In this document: piece by piece, positions 33,727 to 43,016 of the stretch
Layout: the number at the start of each line of letters is the position of its first letter
How positions within the stretch are numbered: the first letter of the stretch is position 1
NCBI GenBank assembly: GCA_913045315.1
Contig: CAJWQJ010000006.1
Span: 25,654-89,653, forward strand
Direction: 5' to 3'
Length of the DNA stretch: 64,000 nt
Origin: an uncultured Chloroflexota bacterium
GTDB taxonomy: Bacteria; Chloroflexota; Dehalococcoidia; Lucifugimonadales; UBA1127
Notes under the pieces: model-generated
What the model was told of the DNA's origin: nothing
The model's database searches: none
Seen by the model: only the letters and a program-made list of their open reading frames with translations
Made by a program: the position numbers and the translations under genes

Positions 33727-35346
33727 CTAAAAACCTCCATTATTAGACCAGAAAATAACTCTTCGATTTGGATCTTTCCCCATACTAACTGAATTGATAT
33801 TGTATCTATCGGCGGCTAGATGTTGCAAACGACGAATATATGAAGTTTGTGGAGTTAATTCAACAGACTCTTCACCATTTAAAACTTCTAAAACAGCACT
33901 TTCGGCTTCTTCCAATGCTTGCTCAGTTTTTTCCATCCTATTATTTGAATCACTATAACGGGAACCTTTCAAAAACCAGTCGATCTGAGCTTGAGTATTT
34001 CTACGCAAAACGTATATAGGAATACCCTTTTCTTGAGCTAACCGTATCATCTCAGACTTCTTTTTATACTGTGCCTTTGTTGTCAGAATCGTATCTGAAT
34101 CAATAGCATTACTTACCATATCGAGTTCTACACCTAAATTATTTGCCCCATTAATCAGGCGTTCACGACTAACGCCATATGGAAAAACACGTAATGTATT
34201 AAATTTCACACCATTGCGATTGTTCATATTACTTGATCGTTGGTTATAACCATTAGAAGCTATTGATTTTATTCCATTTGCTCTGCTACTTTTCTTGGAA
34301 AAGAATCCGTCATTATTTGAAGAATTGAGACGCACTGAATCCCCTTCAGTAGTAACGAATTCTGCTCCATTCATGGTTCTTATCTCAGGGCTTACAGAAA
34401 AACCTCTTAATAAAGCATCAACTTTATCAGACAAATCGATATGTAATGCGATAGTATGCCAATCTTGAATTTCTACCAAAGCATCAAAAGTCGCAGGAGC
34501 TTTTCTTTCCAAAATTGTCTTTCTTGACCCTCTTCGTCTAGCCTCTTCATCTCCTAAAACAACACTTTGAATTCCTCCAAGAAGTTCACAAAGAGTGGGG
34601 TTCATTATAAGATTATCCATAGTATTACCATGTGCAGTAGCAATTAGTTGAACTCCTTTTTCTGCAATGCTCCTTGCAGCAAGAGCTTCTTGTTCAGTGC
34701 CCATTTCATCAATCACAATGGCCTGAGGCATATGATTTTCTACTGCTTCAATCATTACCGAATGTTGATGTATTGGTGATTTAACTTGCATTCTCCTAGC
34801 TAAACCTATTGCTGAATGTGGAATATCACTATCTCCAGCTATTTCATTTGAGGTATCTACGACTATTACACGTTTGCCTGCTTTATCAGCAAGAGTTCGA
34901 GCAACTTCACGTAACATTGTTGTCTTACCAACACCAGGCCTTCCGAGAAGCAAGACACTCTTACCATCTAATATCAAGTCTTCAATAACTTTAATAGCAC
35001 CAAAAACAGCCCTGCCAACTCTGCAAGAAAGGCCAACAACATCCCCATTTCTGTTCCTCATACAAGAAACTCTATGCAAAGTTCTATCAATTCCAGCTCT
35101 ATTATCATCCCCGAACGATTTTAATTTAGATAAAACCAAATTAATATCCTCACGAGTGATTTCTTTGTTGGCAATAATATCACCTTCAGGAAACCAACAT
35201 CTTGCTGGTCTTCCAAGGTCCATGCTTACTTCTAGCAAATCGATATAATTTTCAAAAGAAATAATCCATTCTGAAACATGAGTCGGTAATACAGCAAATA
35301 ATAAGCCTAAATCGTCAATAAGAACTTCTTCATTAGCTTCAACCAT
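33727..35346 (-). CDS. R3H-domain AAA ATPase (Ycf45/SpoIIIAA-like)
   Basis: This 539-residue protein has a central ATPase domain: LLGRPGVGKTTMLREVART (Walker A), QAIVIDEMGTEQEALAARS (Walker B) and a TAHGNTMDNL segment, as in the plastid Ycf45 and SpoIIIAA-like proteins. After a variable linker rich in Asn and Ser (~residues 335-380), the C-terminus has an R3H single-stranded nucleic-acid-binding domain (YIRRLQHLAADRYNINSVS). Its role is not established in the family. tmk follows within 3 nt. ATG start. Confidence 0.88.
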   Translation of the reverse strand: MVEANEEVLIDDLGLLFAVLPTHVSEWIISFENYIDLLEVSMDLGRPARCWFPEGDIIANKEITREDINLVLSKLKSFGDDNRAGIDRTLHRVSCMRNRNGDVVGLSCRVGRAVFGAIKVIEDLILDGKSVLLLGRPGVGKTTMLREVARTLADKAGKRVIVVDTSNEIAGDSDIPHSAIGLARRMQVKSPIHQHSVMIEAVENHMPQAIVIDEMGTEQEALAARSIAEKGVQLIATAHGNTMDNLIMNPTLCELLGGIQSVVLGDEEARRRGSRKTILERKAPATFDALVEIQDWHTIALHIDLSDKVDALLRGFSVSPEIRTMNGAEFVTTEGDSVRLNSSNNDGFFSKKSSRANGIKSIASNGYNQRSSNMNNRNGVKFNTLRVFPYGVSRERLINGANNLGVELDMVSNAIDSDTILTTKAQYKKKSEMIRLAQEKGIPIYVLRRNTQAQIDWFLKGSRYSDSNNRMEKTEQALEEAESAVLEVLNGEESVELTPQTSYIRRLQHLAADRYNINSVSMGKDPNRRVIFWSNNGGF

Positions 35347-35404
35347 TTATTTGTTTTACACTCCATTCGTAATGCATTACTGATTTTTTTGTTTATAAAG
35401 TACT

Positions 35405-35959
35405 CTATTCAAAAAAAGTTAGAAAATACTTATGGTATCTATAATCATCAGTTAATTCAGGATGGAACGTAGTTCCCAATATGCTCCCTTGCCTTACAGC
35501 AACCGGAGACTCATCTTTTAACCATGATAACACTTCAATATCCTTACCCACTCTTGCAATTATTGGAGCCCTGATAAATACTCCCTGAAATTTTTGATCG
35601 GAAAATATTGATGAGTCTAAATCAGCTATAAAACTTTCAGATTGTCTCCCATAAGCATTTCGTTTTATATTTATATCAATAAGACTTAAGGTTTCAGGAT
35701 TCTCATTTGAGTTATTCATCGAAAGCATAATAATACCTGCGCATGTCCCCCATATTGGACTACCTTTTTTTGCAAAATCACTTATGGGTTTACGCAATTC
35801 ATATAAATCCATCATCTGTGAAATAGTAGTACTTTCACCACCAGGAATAATGAGTCCATCAATATCATTTAAATCATTAGGTAATCTTACTTCTCTAGCA
35901 ACCACTCCTATAGTTCTTAAAGCCACTAAATGCTCTAAGAATCCTCCCTGTAATGCCAA
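35405..35959 (-). CDS. pdxT: Pyridoxal 5'-phosphate synthase glutaminase subunit, 5' end uncertain
   Basis: This class I-type glutaminase feeds ammonia to PdxS. It has LIIPGGESTTISQMM, SPIWGTCAGIIMLS (catalytic Cys) and TTFHPELTDD (His and Glu of the triad). The TTG at 35959 starts at ALQGGFLEHL, but the family normally begins about five residues earlier with I-G-V-L-ALQG. The frame does encode IGVLALQG upstream, yet I found no ATG, GTG or TTG before the stop codon at 36068-36070. Only ATA, ATT and GTA-type codons occur. The start is therefore unresolved. pdxS lies upstream. Confidence 0.85.
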   Translation of the reverse strand: MALQGGFLEHLVALRTIGVVAREVRLPNDLNDIDGLIIPGGESTTISQMMDLYELRKPISDFAKKGSPIWGTCAGIIMLSMNNSNENPETLSLIDINIKRNAYGRQSESFIADLDSSIFSDQKFQGVFIRAPIIARVGKDIEVLSWLKDESPVAVRQGSILGTTFHPELTDDYRYHKYFLTFFE

Positions 35960-36074
35960 AACTCCTATTACCCTCTGATTTGTTTTTATTGAAACTTGAT
36001 TATTATTTGCAGAAGTAAAAATTCGAGTTAAATGAGAAGATTTTCGTAGCGATTCATTGAAAAATTCTATAACT

Positions 36075-36977
36075 TTACCATCCTCGAACAGCTAGCAATT
36101 CATCATCTCCTAATGTTCTAGCTCCCATACCTGACATTGGTACACCTAAACCTTTAGATACATTCGAAACAATATCCCAATCTTGAAAATGAGTTACTGC
36201 TTGCACAATTGCTCTGCCTCTCTTTTCAGGTTCCCCAGATTTAAAAATTCCCGATCCAACAAAAACCCCATCACAACCTAACCACATCATAAGTGCTGCA
36301 TCTGCTGGAGTAGCTAAACCACCAGCAGCAAAATTTACAACTGGCAATCTTCCAATTTCTCTTACTTCCATCAATAAATCAATAGGAGCTCCTATTGATT
36401 TTGCTTCAGCCATAATTTGTTCGCTGGATAATGATTTCAACTTCCCTATTTGATTGTTTACAGTTCTCATATGTCTAACTGCCTCAACAACATCACCAGT
36501 ACCAGCCTCACCTTTAGTACGTATCATTGCAGCTCCCTCAGAAATACGTCTCAATGCTTCTCCAAGGTCTCGGCATCCACAAACAAAAGGAACTTTAAAG
36601 TCATATTTCCATACATGATGTTCTTCATCTGCAGGTGTCAAAACCTCAGATTCATCAATATAATCTATGCCTATAGATTCTAATATTCTCGCTTCAGCAA
36701 AATGTCCAATTCTACATTTAGCCATAACGGGAATAGAAACAGAATCCATAATTTTTAATATGAGCTCTGGGTCTGACATTCTTGCAACCCCCCCATCAGC
36801 TCTAATATCTGCAGGAACTCGTTCAAGGGCCATAACTGCACAAGCACCAGCATCTTCAGCTATCTTAGCTTGATCTGGAGTAACCACATCCATAATCACT
36901 CCACCTTTAAGCATTTGAGCAAGGCCAATCTTTAATCGTGATGGCTCGCTATTAAAATCTTGCATATTTGCCCCCAT
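36075..36977 (-). CDS. pdxS: Pyridoxal 5'-phosphate synthase lyase subunit
   Basis: This 300-residue barrel makes PLP from ribose 5-phosphate, glyceraldehyde 3-phosphate and ammonia. It has [39 protein letters not shown] (catalytic Lys) and [17 protein letters not shown] (second Lys region). ATG at 36977 or 36965 are both possible starts. pdxT follows on the same strand, so ammonia production and use are co-encoded. This is the DXP-independent B6 route. Confidence 0.95.
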   Translation of the reverse strand: MGANMQDFNSEPSRLKIGLAQMLKGGVIMDVVTPDQAKIAEDAGACAVMALERVPADIRADGGVARMSDPELILKIMDSVSIPVMAKCRIGHFAEARILESIGIDYIDESEVLTPADEEHHVWKYDFKVPFVCGCRDLGEALRRISEGAAMIRTKGEAGTGDVVEAVRHMRTVNNQIGKLKSLSSEQIMAEAKSIGAPIDLLMEVREIGRLPVVNFAAGGLATPADAALMMWLGCDGVFVGSGIFKSGEPEKRGRAIVQAVTHFQDWDIVSNVSKGLGVPMSGMGARTLGDDELLAVRGW

Positions 36978-37084
36978 ATTAAACCAATTTTATATTGATT
37001 TTAAAAACAATTTATAGAATTCATACTAAAGTTATTATACAGCTACCAATTCCCCGACATCAATAATACATCTATTTATGTAAA

Positions 37085-37438
37085 TTAAACTATAACTCTT
37101 TCAGGTTCTTTAGTAGGAAAAATTCCTAACAAATGAGCTGTTGTATCCCCATCGTTTACCACTTTATGTGTTTGAGATTCGGAAACCACTATAACATTCC
37201 CTGCAGAAATAGAGGTTGTTTGATCATCAGAAACATATGCTATCAATGAACCTGAAAGAACTACTATTATTTCTTCATGAGAAGGATGTATGTGCAAGGG
37301 TATCTCGGAATTTGGTTTTAAAAATATATCTAACATACTTACATTTTCAGAACCTATCAAATTTGCAGAATAATTTCTTGCAAACACACCTGGGAACACT
37401 TCTTTTTCATCAACATCTTGATAATTAGTAATTAACAT
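37085..37438 (-). CDS. Small cupin-domain protein
   Basis: This 117-residue single cupin has LHIHPSHEEIIVVLSG (His, His and Glu metal ligands) and, after an intervening strand, QTHKVVNDGDTTAHLLGIFP (the last His). AGGAGGGTAA-type sequence lies upstream of the ATG (ctcct at 37441). It stands between pdxS and the double CoA-transferase, both on the same strand but well spaced. Cupin function ranges from dioxygenase to sugar-binding; none can be assigned. Confidence 0.82.
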   Translation of the reverse strand: MLITNYQDVDEKEVFPGVFARNYSANLIGSENVSMLDIFLKPNSEIPLHIHPSHEEIIVVLSGSLIAYVSDDQTTSISAGNVIVVSESQTHKVVNDGDTTAHLLGIFPTKEPERVIV

Positions 37439-37500
37439 TTACCCTCCTAAGAGAATGTATGATGTAAAAATAGAATAAAAAATATTTAGATACAAAAAAC

Positions 37501-39897
37501 TTATTTCTTATCTTCCCATGCTGAATATTGAGGAAGACCTCTTAACGTAATTCCATCTTGCAAAAACTCTTCAATTTCCGCACCACTCAATCCTATTTCT
37601 AATAAAATCTCCTCACTATGCTCTCCGAGTCCAGGTTCTATTGTATCAACTCTTAAAGGTGTATCAGAAAAAATAATAGGTGGTCCTGGCTCTTTTAAAC
37701 TTCCGAAATACGGATGTGGGATATCAATCATAAAATTATCCTCAAACATTTTTTGACGTTCATTCATGAATCCTTCAATTTCAACATCAGCATCAACACA
37801 ATCTATATTTAATTTATCCAATTGAACTTCCCAATAAGATGTTTTGAATTTCACAAACTCCTTTTCTAACAATTCAGAAAGTGTATTGGAATTTATTTCT
37901 CTATTGATTGAAGAATTAAATTTACTAGCTAAAAGATATTTATTATTGATTGCTTCAACGAATTCCAACCATCCTTGTTGGTTTGCAACTGACAAGAAAA
38001 TCCAACCATCACTTGTTTGATATAGACCATTTAAAGCGCTTTTCCTTTTCTGTCCTTTGTCAACTTTTAATCTCGGTTTCATGTCATCAAATTCAACAAA
38101 ATTATCCCCACTCAAATATGACATAGCCCCTATCATAGTAGAATCCACATGTTGTCCTTTACCTGTAACATCTCTTGCCCTTAAAGCCATAAGAATATTA
38201 GTAGCAGCTGCAATACCCGATGATATATCAGCAGCACCAAATTGGGCTGGAGGATTATCAACACCAGCTTGCTCAATATAATTACCAGATAAAGCACTTA
38301 TTGAAGTTTCATATCCAGGTCTATAGGCTTGTGGTCCATTCGGACCAAAAGCAGTTATTCTACATACAATAATTTTGGGGTTTATAGATTTCAGTGTCTC
38401 ATAATCCAAGCCAAGCCGATCTTCTACACCAAGCCTAAAATTATAGACAACTACATCTGCTTCTTTCACAAGTTTTCGAAAAATAATATCTGATTGTTCC
38501 AATTTCCTATCCAGAACTAAACTTCTTTTTCCTCTATTTAAAACAGCATAAGCTCGAAATAACGCTGGAATATGAAAATTATCTCCTTGGAAAGATTCAA
38601 CTTTCATTACATCTGCACCAAGATCACTTAACAATCTTGAGCACATCGGACCAGCTACAAAAGCAGTAAAGTCCAGAATTTTTATCCCTGTTAATGGACC
38701 ACGATTATAATCATTTTGGATATTACCAGAACGTTCTATCTTATTATTATGATCATTTTGTCTCCAATTTTGAATAAGTTCCTCCAAACTATCGCTTTGA
38801 TGTGAATTCAATGCTGCTGGGATGATATTTCCAGGAGTTTCCGAGAAGATCCCTAACAATCCAGGTTGAATCATTTTTCCGACAACAGGATCATCAATCT
38901 CAATTGCAAGATCGTTAGACCAAAATTGTTCATGGTATCGAAATTCATCGTGACTCAAAACTGGTTCACAAGGAACATTTGCTTCCCACATCCTTGATAT
39001 CCATTCATCTCTTGGTTTTTCTTTAAACTTATTCCAAAGTATGTTGAGCAACTCATATCTATCTTCATCATTTTCAAATACATTAGGCATGTTAATGAAG
39101 CGATTATCTTCCAGAAGTTTTTCCAAACCCATAACCTTTAATGCTTCTTCACAAAATGCTCTGGTAAATGCAGCCATGCTTATCCAATTGCCATCACTAC
39201 ATTCACATAAATTGAAAAGAGGACGAATACCTCTTGGATCACCACCCTGAGCCAAAGGAGGAAGTTGATCAGCATTATCTGTAGCACTCACAAAACTTCG
39301 ATAACAAAGTATTCCACGTAATAAGCTTGCATCAACATGTTGTCCTAATCCAGAAATATCCCTGACTCTTAGAGCAGAAAGAACTCCTTGAACACATAAC
39401 ATTGCTGCTGAATAGCTCGCAATTTTAGGAGCAACATAGACTGGGCCAGATCGAAATGATCCATTTTGAGGATGAAGTAAAGAACCTGCAATCGCATGAA
39501 CTACACCATCGGTGTTTGATAGGTTGCTCAAAGAACTAGTTGAACCGAATCCAGATATATTAGCTACAATTAATCTCGGATTGATTGTAGACAATTTATC
39601 ATAAGTTAAACCATGTTTTTTCAATTGCTCATTATCAAACGCAAGAAGAAGAACATCGCTTACTCTACATAGATCTTTAATACGACTCATGTCAGTAGTA
39701 TTTATTAAGGAAACCTGAACTCTATTTTTTCCACGATTCCATAATCTCTCTCCAGCCAAATCTATGTTTGGATCATCTGGATATAAATCTAAAGATATAA
39801 CTTCGGCACCTTGATCTGCTAAAAGCATTCCTGCTAAAGAACCCGCCATTCCAACTGAAACTTCAACAACCTTAAGTCCAACAAGTGAGCCCACCAT
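37501..39897 (-). CDS. Tandem CaiB/BaiF CoA-transferase (two-domain)
   Basis: This ~798-residue protein contains two complete family III CoA-transferase domains. The first (residues ~1-385) has SLAGMLLADQGAEVISLDL and NPRLIVANISGFGS. The second (~400-790) has GPMCSRLLSDLGADVMKVES, NPKIIVCRITAFGPNGPQAY and GQHVDSTMIGAMSYLSGDNF. Both have an alanine-rich ILxALR region with catalytic Asp context (PVYVAPKIAS in the first lacks an Asp at the usual place; FGAADISSG in the second keeps one). ATG 39897 follows GGAGG by 5 bases; an upstream ATG is unlikely. Single-chain tandem forms occur, and one half may be non-catalytic. Confidence 0.85.
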   Translation of the reverse strand: MVGSLVGLKVVEVSVGMAGSLAGMLLADQGAEVISLDLYPDDPNIDLAGERLWNRGKNRVQVSLINTTDMSRIKDLCRVSDVLLLAFDNEQLKKHGLTYDKLSTINPRLIVANISGFGSTSSLSNLSNTDGVVHAIAGSLLHPQNGSFRSGPVYVAPKIASYSAAMLCVQGVLSALRVRDISGLGQHVDASLLRGILCYRSFVSATDNADQLPPLAQGGDPRGIRPLFNLCECSDGNWISMAAFTRAFCEEALKVMGLEKLLEDNRFINMPNVFENDEDRYELLNILWNKFKEKPRDEWISRMWEANVPCEPVLSHDEFRYHEQFWSNDLAIEIDDPVVGKMIQPGLLGIFSETPGNIIPAALNSHQSDSLEELIQNWRQNDHNNKIERSGNIQNDYNRGPLTGIKILDFTAFVAGPMCSRLLSDLGADVMKVESFQGDNFHIPALFRAYAVLNRGKRSLVLDRKLEQSDIIFRKLVKEADVVVYNFRLGVEDRLGLDYETLKSINPKIIVCRITAFGPNGPQAYRPGYETSISALSGNYIEQAGVDNPPAQFGAADISSGIAAATNILMALRARDVTGKGQHVDSTMIGAMSYLSGDNFVEFDDMKPRLKVDKGQKRKSALNGLYQTSDGWIFLSVANQQGWLEFVEAINNKYLLASKFNSSINREINSNTLSELLEKEFVKFKTSYWEVQLDKLNIDCVDADVEIEGFMNERQKMFEDNFMIDIPHPYFGSLKEPGPPIIFSDTPLRVDTIEPGLGEHSEEILLEIGLSGAEIEEFLQDGITLRGLPQYSAWEDKK

Positions 39898-40044
39898 ATC
39901 TTCCTCCAACCTTATCAACACTTCCAATCGAATGGATTGTATCAAAGAGTCGAAAGTTTTCAAGATAATTGTATAACCAATATTTGATACTATTTGAATG
40001 ATACTAAAAAATTTTTGATGCCTATTAAAATCTCAATTATATTG

Positions 40045-40072
40045 TTGACAGCAAATTTTAGAATGCTATCAT
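40045..40072 (+). promoter_or_regulatory. Strong sigma-70-like promoter upstream of P1 peptidase
   Basis: A consensus TTGACA (40045-40050) and a TATCAT -10 box (40067-40072) are 16 bases apart. Transcription would begin near 40079, leaving a ~160-base leader before the peptidase gene. It is the clearest promoter I saw in the window. Confidence 0.7.
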
Positions 40073-40238
40073 GATCCCGCAACCGACTTGAAAAGCGGTG
40101 AAAATCATATTTGAATAGCGTAATAAAGTAGAAAGGGTCGCGGGGATCTTGTTATGACCACGACGGCAAAAACTTTCAAAAAAATGCTTATAAAGACCCA
40201 TCCTCCATTTAATAAACCTCATTATCCTGAGTATAGTT
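40073..40238 (+). promoter_or_regulatory. Candidate structured leader region of the P1 peptidase gene
   Basis: GATCCCGC (40073-40080) is complementary to GCGGGGATC (40140-40148) with one bulge, and inside it ACCG/CGGT and CGC/GCG could form a stem. An alternative pairing, GTCG with CGAC further downstream, would compete. The first arm may partly precede the predicted start site, so the outer helix might form only in DNA or if initiation is earlier. The peptidase start itself has no clear ribosome-binding site. It does not match a riboswitch I know. Confidence 0.35.
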
Positions 40239-40246
40239 ATGAATAA
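40154..40246 (+). CDS. Possible 30-codon upstream ORF overlapping the P1 peptidase start
   Basis: ATG 40154 follows CGGGGAT by 8 bases and the frame runs 30 codons to TAA at 40244-40246. Its final bases overlap the peptidase start (ATG 40239) by eight. The product is basic and Pro/Tyr-rich toward the C-terminus (KTHPPFNKPHYPEYSYE). Because the peptidase lacks its own ribosome-binding site, translational coupling through this ORF is a reasonable model. No homologue is recognised and it may be non-coding leader. Confidence 0.35.
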   Translation: MTTTAKTFKKMLIKTHPPFNKPHYPEYSYE

Positions 40247-41216
40247 CTCCATTACCGATATCTCAGGCATTAGTGTTGGACACCATACAGACTTAAATAA
40301 CGCAACTGGTTGTACAGTTATTCTTATGGAAAAAGGTGCTGTTGGAGGAGTAGAGGTTAGAGGCTCTGCCCCAGGTACAAGAGAAACAGACTTGCTTCGT
40401 CCAATGAATTTAGTACAGGAAGTTCATGGCATTTTGTTAAGTGGCGGAAGCGCATTTGGTTTAAATGCAGCCGGAGGTGTTCAAAAATATCTCGAAGAAC
40501 AAGAAATTGGGTATAAAATCGGTCCTGCAATTATACCTATCGTTCCTGCTGCAATACTTTTTGATCTTGGTTTAATTAACCACAAAATTAGACCAACAGC
40601 ATCTGATGCATACCAAGCATGCTTAAATGCAACAAATGGAACAGTAGAGCAAGGAACTATTGGAGCAGGAACTGGAGCAACTGTAGGAAAAATATTGGGA
40701 AACAATCAGTCAACCAAAGGTGGTATTGGTACAGCAAGTATAAAAACTGGTTCTGGTATTTCTGTAGCTGCAATAGTTGCAGTCAATGCTTTTGGTGATG
40801 TAGTAAATCCTGTCAACGGTCAAATAATTGCTGGACCAAGAAATTCAACTAGCAATAAATTTGAAAGCACTAACGACTTACAGCTTAAAGAACGTGATAT
40901 GACTAAACCAAATTCAAACAACACCACTATCGGGGTAGTAGCAACTGATGCAAAGCTTAACAAAGAACAAGTGAATCGCTTGGCCACCTATGCTCATAAC
41001 GGCTTATCCTTAGCTGTTAGACCTAGTCATACAATGGGTGATGGTGATGCCTTTTTTAGTTTAGCTACTGGAAACTCATTAATAACTCCCAATATGAACA
41101 CTTTAGGTTCCGCAGTAGTAGAAGTAGTTATTCAATCTATACTAAATGCAATTAATTCAGCTTCTGGATTGGGAAGCATACCTAGCATTTCAGAAATTAA
41201 TTCTCTTAACAATTAA
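40239..41216 (+). CDS. P1-family peptidase (DmpA/L-aminopeptidase-like)
   Basis: This 325-residue protein has the DmpA N-terminus (ITDISGISVGHHTD), PGTRETDLLRPMN, LSGGSAFGLNAAGGV and, midway, GIGTASIKTGSGISVAAIVAVNAFGDVV. The family self-cleaves to two chains and acts on peptides or beta-peptides. The usual nucleophile sits in a later G-(S/T)-containing motif; here TTIGVVATDAKLN near residue 230 is the candidate Thr. It begins an operon-like run with the DUF2520, panB and panC genes (19-20 nt gaps), so its position at the head of pantothenate genes is of interest. Confidence 0.82.
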   Translation: MNNSITDISGISVGHHTDLNNATGCTVILMEKGAVGGVEVRGSAPGTRETDLLRPMNLVQEVHGILLSGGSAFGLNAAGGVQKYLEEQEIGYKIGPAIIPIVPAAILFDLGLINHKIRPTASDAYQACLNATNGTVEQGTIGAGTGATVGKILGNNQSTKGGIGTASIKTGSGISVAAIVAVNAFGDVVNPVNGQIIAGPRNSTSNKFESTNDLQLKERDMTKPNSNNTTIGVVATDAKLNKEQVNRLATYAHNGLSLAVRPSHTMGDGDAFFSLATGNSLITPNMNTLGSAVVEVVIQSILNAINSASGLGSIPSISEINSLNN

Positions 41217-41235
41217 CATAAAGGATCATAATTGA

Positions 41236-42153
41236 ATGGAAGCTAAAATTGGATTTATTGGAGCAGGTAAACTAGGATCATCTCTAGCACTTGCCATGGC
41301 AAATTCTGGATACAAAATCAACCTTATAAACAGTAGTAATAACTCTTCCTCAAAAAAACTTGCTGGAATTCTCCCTCAATGCCAATCTACTTCAAAAGGT
41401 CAGGAAATTGCTGACAAATGTGAATTAATATTTATAACAACCCCTGATCATAGTATTAACAAAATAGTTGAATCTATTACATGGAACAAAAAGAATACTG
41501 TAATTCATTGTTCTGGAGCTACTTCATTATCTTCTCTTAAGTCCATAGAAAATTTTGGTGGGAAAATTGGAGCTTTTCATCCCTTACAAACATTCCCGCA
41601 AAAGAATTTACCGCAAAACATTTTACAAGGTATTACTTTTGCTATTGATTCAAGATCATCGATAAATGACCTCTTGAAATCAATTGCAAAAAAGCTTTCC
41701 TGTAAAACTATTACTCTGGACCCAAAAGACCGAGCATTGTATCATGCGAGCGCCACAATGGCTTGTGGATTTATCACTAGCATAATTAATTTATCTATTC
41801 AAATGTGGAAGGATTTCCCTGGAGGAAAGGAAAATGCTTTAGAGTCACTGGAACCATTAATCCAAACTACCTTTAATAATATAAAACAGATTGGGCCAGT
41901 TCAAGCTTATACAGGTCCAATAGCAAGAGGGGACGTAGCTACCATATCAAGCCATTTAGATGCTATTATACCTATGAAAAAAGAAATCCTAGATATTTAC
42001 ACCTCATTATGTAATTATGGTGTTGAATTAGGATTAGAAAGCGGAAAATTAAATGATACTGAAGCAAATAATATCAGATCAATGATTTCAAATTACCGTA
42101 ATGATTTAATACCTAAAAATTTGAATTCTCATGAAGCTAAATTGAATTCATAA
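41236..42153 (+). CDS. DUF2520 Rossmann-fold protein, candidate ketopantoate reductase-like
   Basis: This 305-residue protein has an N-terminal NAD(P)-binding motif (IGFIGAGKLGSSLALAMANS) followed by VIHCSGATSLSSL, GAFHPLQTFP and a helical C-terminal domain (YHASATMACGFITSI), the DUF2520 layout. Its fold resembles that of PanE/6-phosphogluconate dehydrogenase-like reductases. It stands between a P1 peptidase and panB-panC with only 10 nt before panB. No panE is present here, so a substitute ketopantoate reductase role is a reasonable hypothesis. No experiment is implied. Confidence 0.82.
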   Translation: MEAKIGFIGAGKLGSSLALAMANSGYKINLINSSNNSSSKKLAGILPQCQSTSKGQEIADKCELIFITTPDHSINKIVESITWNKKNTVIHCSGATSLSSLKSIENFGGKIGAFHPLQTFPQKNLPQNILQGITFAIDSRSSINDLLKSIAKKLSCKTITLDPKDRALYHASATMACGFITSIINLSIQMWKDFPGGKENALESLEPLIQTTFNNIKQIGPVQAYTGPIARGDVATISSHLDAIIPMKKEILDIYTSLCNYGVELGLESGKLNDTEANNIRSMISNYRNDLIPKNLNSHEAKLNS

Positions 42154-42163
42154 AGGAGTTGAA

Positions 42164-42997
42164 ATGCGTTTAACCATTCGAAATATAAATGAAATGAAAC
42201 GAAAAAATGAACAAATACCTATGGTTACAGCGTACGACTATACTTCAGGCATGATAGCTGAAAATGCAGGAATACCTATGCTTCTAGTAGGTGATAGTCT
42301 AGGACAAGTAGTTTTAGGACACGACACAACTATACCTGTAACAATGGAAGAAATGATTCATCATACTAAAGCTGTAGTAAAGGGTACAAATAAGGCATTA
42401 ATAGTTGCTGATATGCCATTTATGAGTTATCAAGCTAGTAGAGAAAATGCAATCCTTAATGCTGGCAGATTATTGAAAGAGGGTGGTGCCCAAGCTGTAA
42501 AACTAGAGGGAGGCACCAGATCTGCTTCAACCGTTCGTAGAATAGTTGAAGTAGGCATCCCGGTTATGGGGCACATAGGTTTAACTCCTCAATCAGTTAA
42601 TCAAATGGGAGGGTATCGAGTTAGAGGTAAAACTGAACAAGGAGCAGAAAGATTGATTGAAGATGCACTTGATTTGCAATCAGCAGGAGCATTTGCAATT
42701 GTCCTGGAATTAATTCCAAATGCTGTAGCTCTACGAATCACTTCTAAATTAAAAATACCAACTATAGGCATTGGAGCTGGCCCTCACTGTGATGGGCAAA
42801 TACAAGTTCTACATGATCTCTTGGGACTTTTTAAAGAATTTACACCCAAACACGCCAAAAAATTCATTGATGGATCAAGGTTATTTACCCAAGCAATACA
42901 AGAGTATGTTCAAGAAGTTAAGTCTCAAACCTTCTTAGTAGATTCACAAAAATCTAAAATCAATAATATCAAACCAGAAGAAATAACTACTAAATAG
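42164..42997 (+). CDS. panB: 3-methyl-2-oxobutanoate hydroxymethyltransferase
   Basis: This 277-residue barrel makes ketopantoate from 3-methyl-2-oxobutanoate with methylene-THF. VTAYDYTSGMIAENAGIPML, LVGDSLGQVVLGHDTT, and MPFMSYQASRENAI are typical, as is GGTRSASTVRRIVEVGIPVM-type sequence and the LIPNAVALRIT motif. AAAGGAG precedes the ATG. It is followed by panC 19 nt later. The short C-terminal tail (~20 residues) after the barrel is variable in the family. Confidence 0.96.
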   Translation: MRLTIRNINEMKRKNEQIPMVTAYDYTSGMIAENAGIPMLLVGDSLGQVVLGHDTTIPVTMEEMIHHTKAVVKGTNKALIVADMPFMSYQASRENAILNAGRLLKEGGAQAVKLEGGTRSASTVRRIVEVGIPVMGHIGLTPQSVNQMGGYRVRGKTEQGAERLIEDALDLQSAGAFAIVLELIPNAVALRITSKLKIPTIGIGAGPHCDGQIQVLHDLLGLFKEFTPKHAKKFIDGSRLFTQAIQEYVQEVKSQTFLVDSQKSKINNIKPEEITTK

Positions 42998-43016
42998 AAT
43001 ATATATTAGAAAAATT

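Noticed and set aside
40073..40153. A known riboswitch (cobalamin, FMN, SAM, ZTP or THF)
   Set aside because: I could not match the conserved core of any of these; only simple complementary arms are visible.
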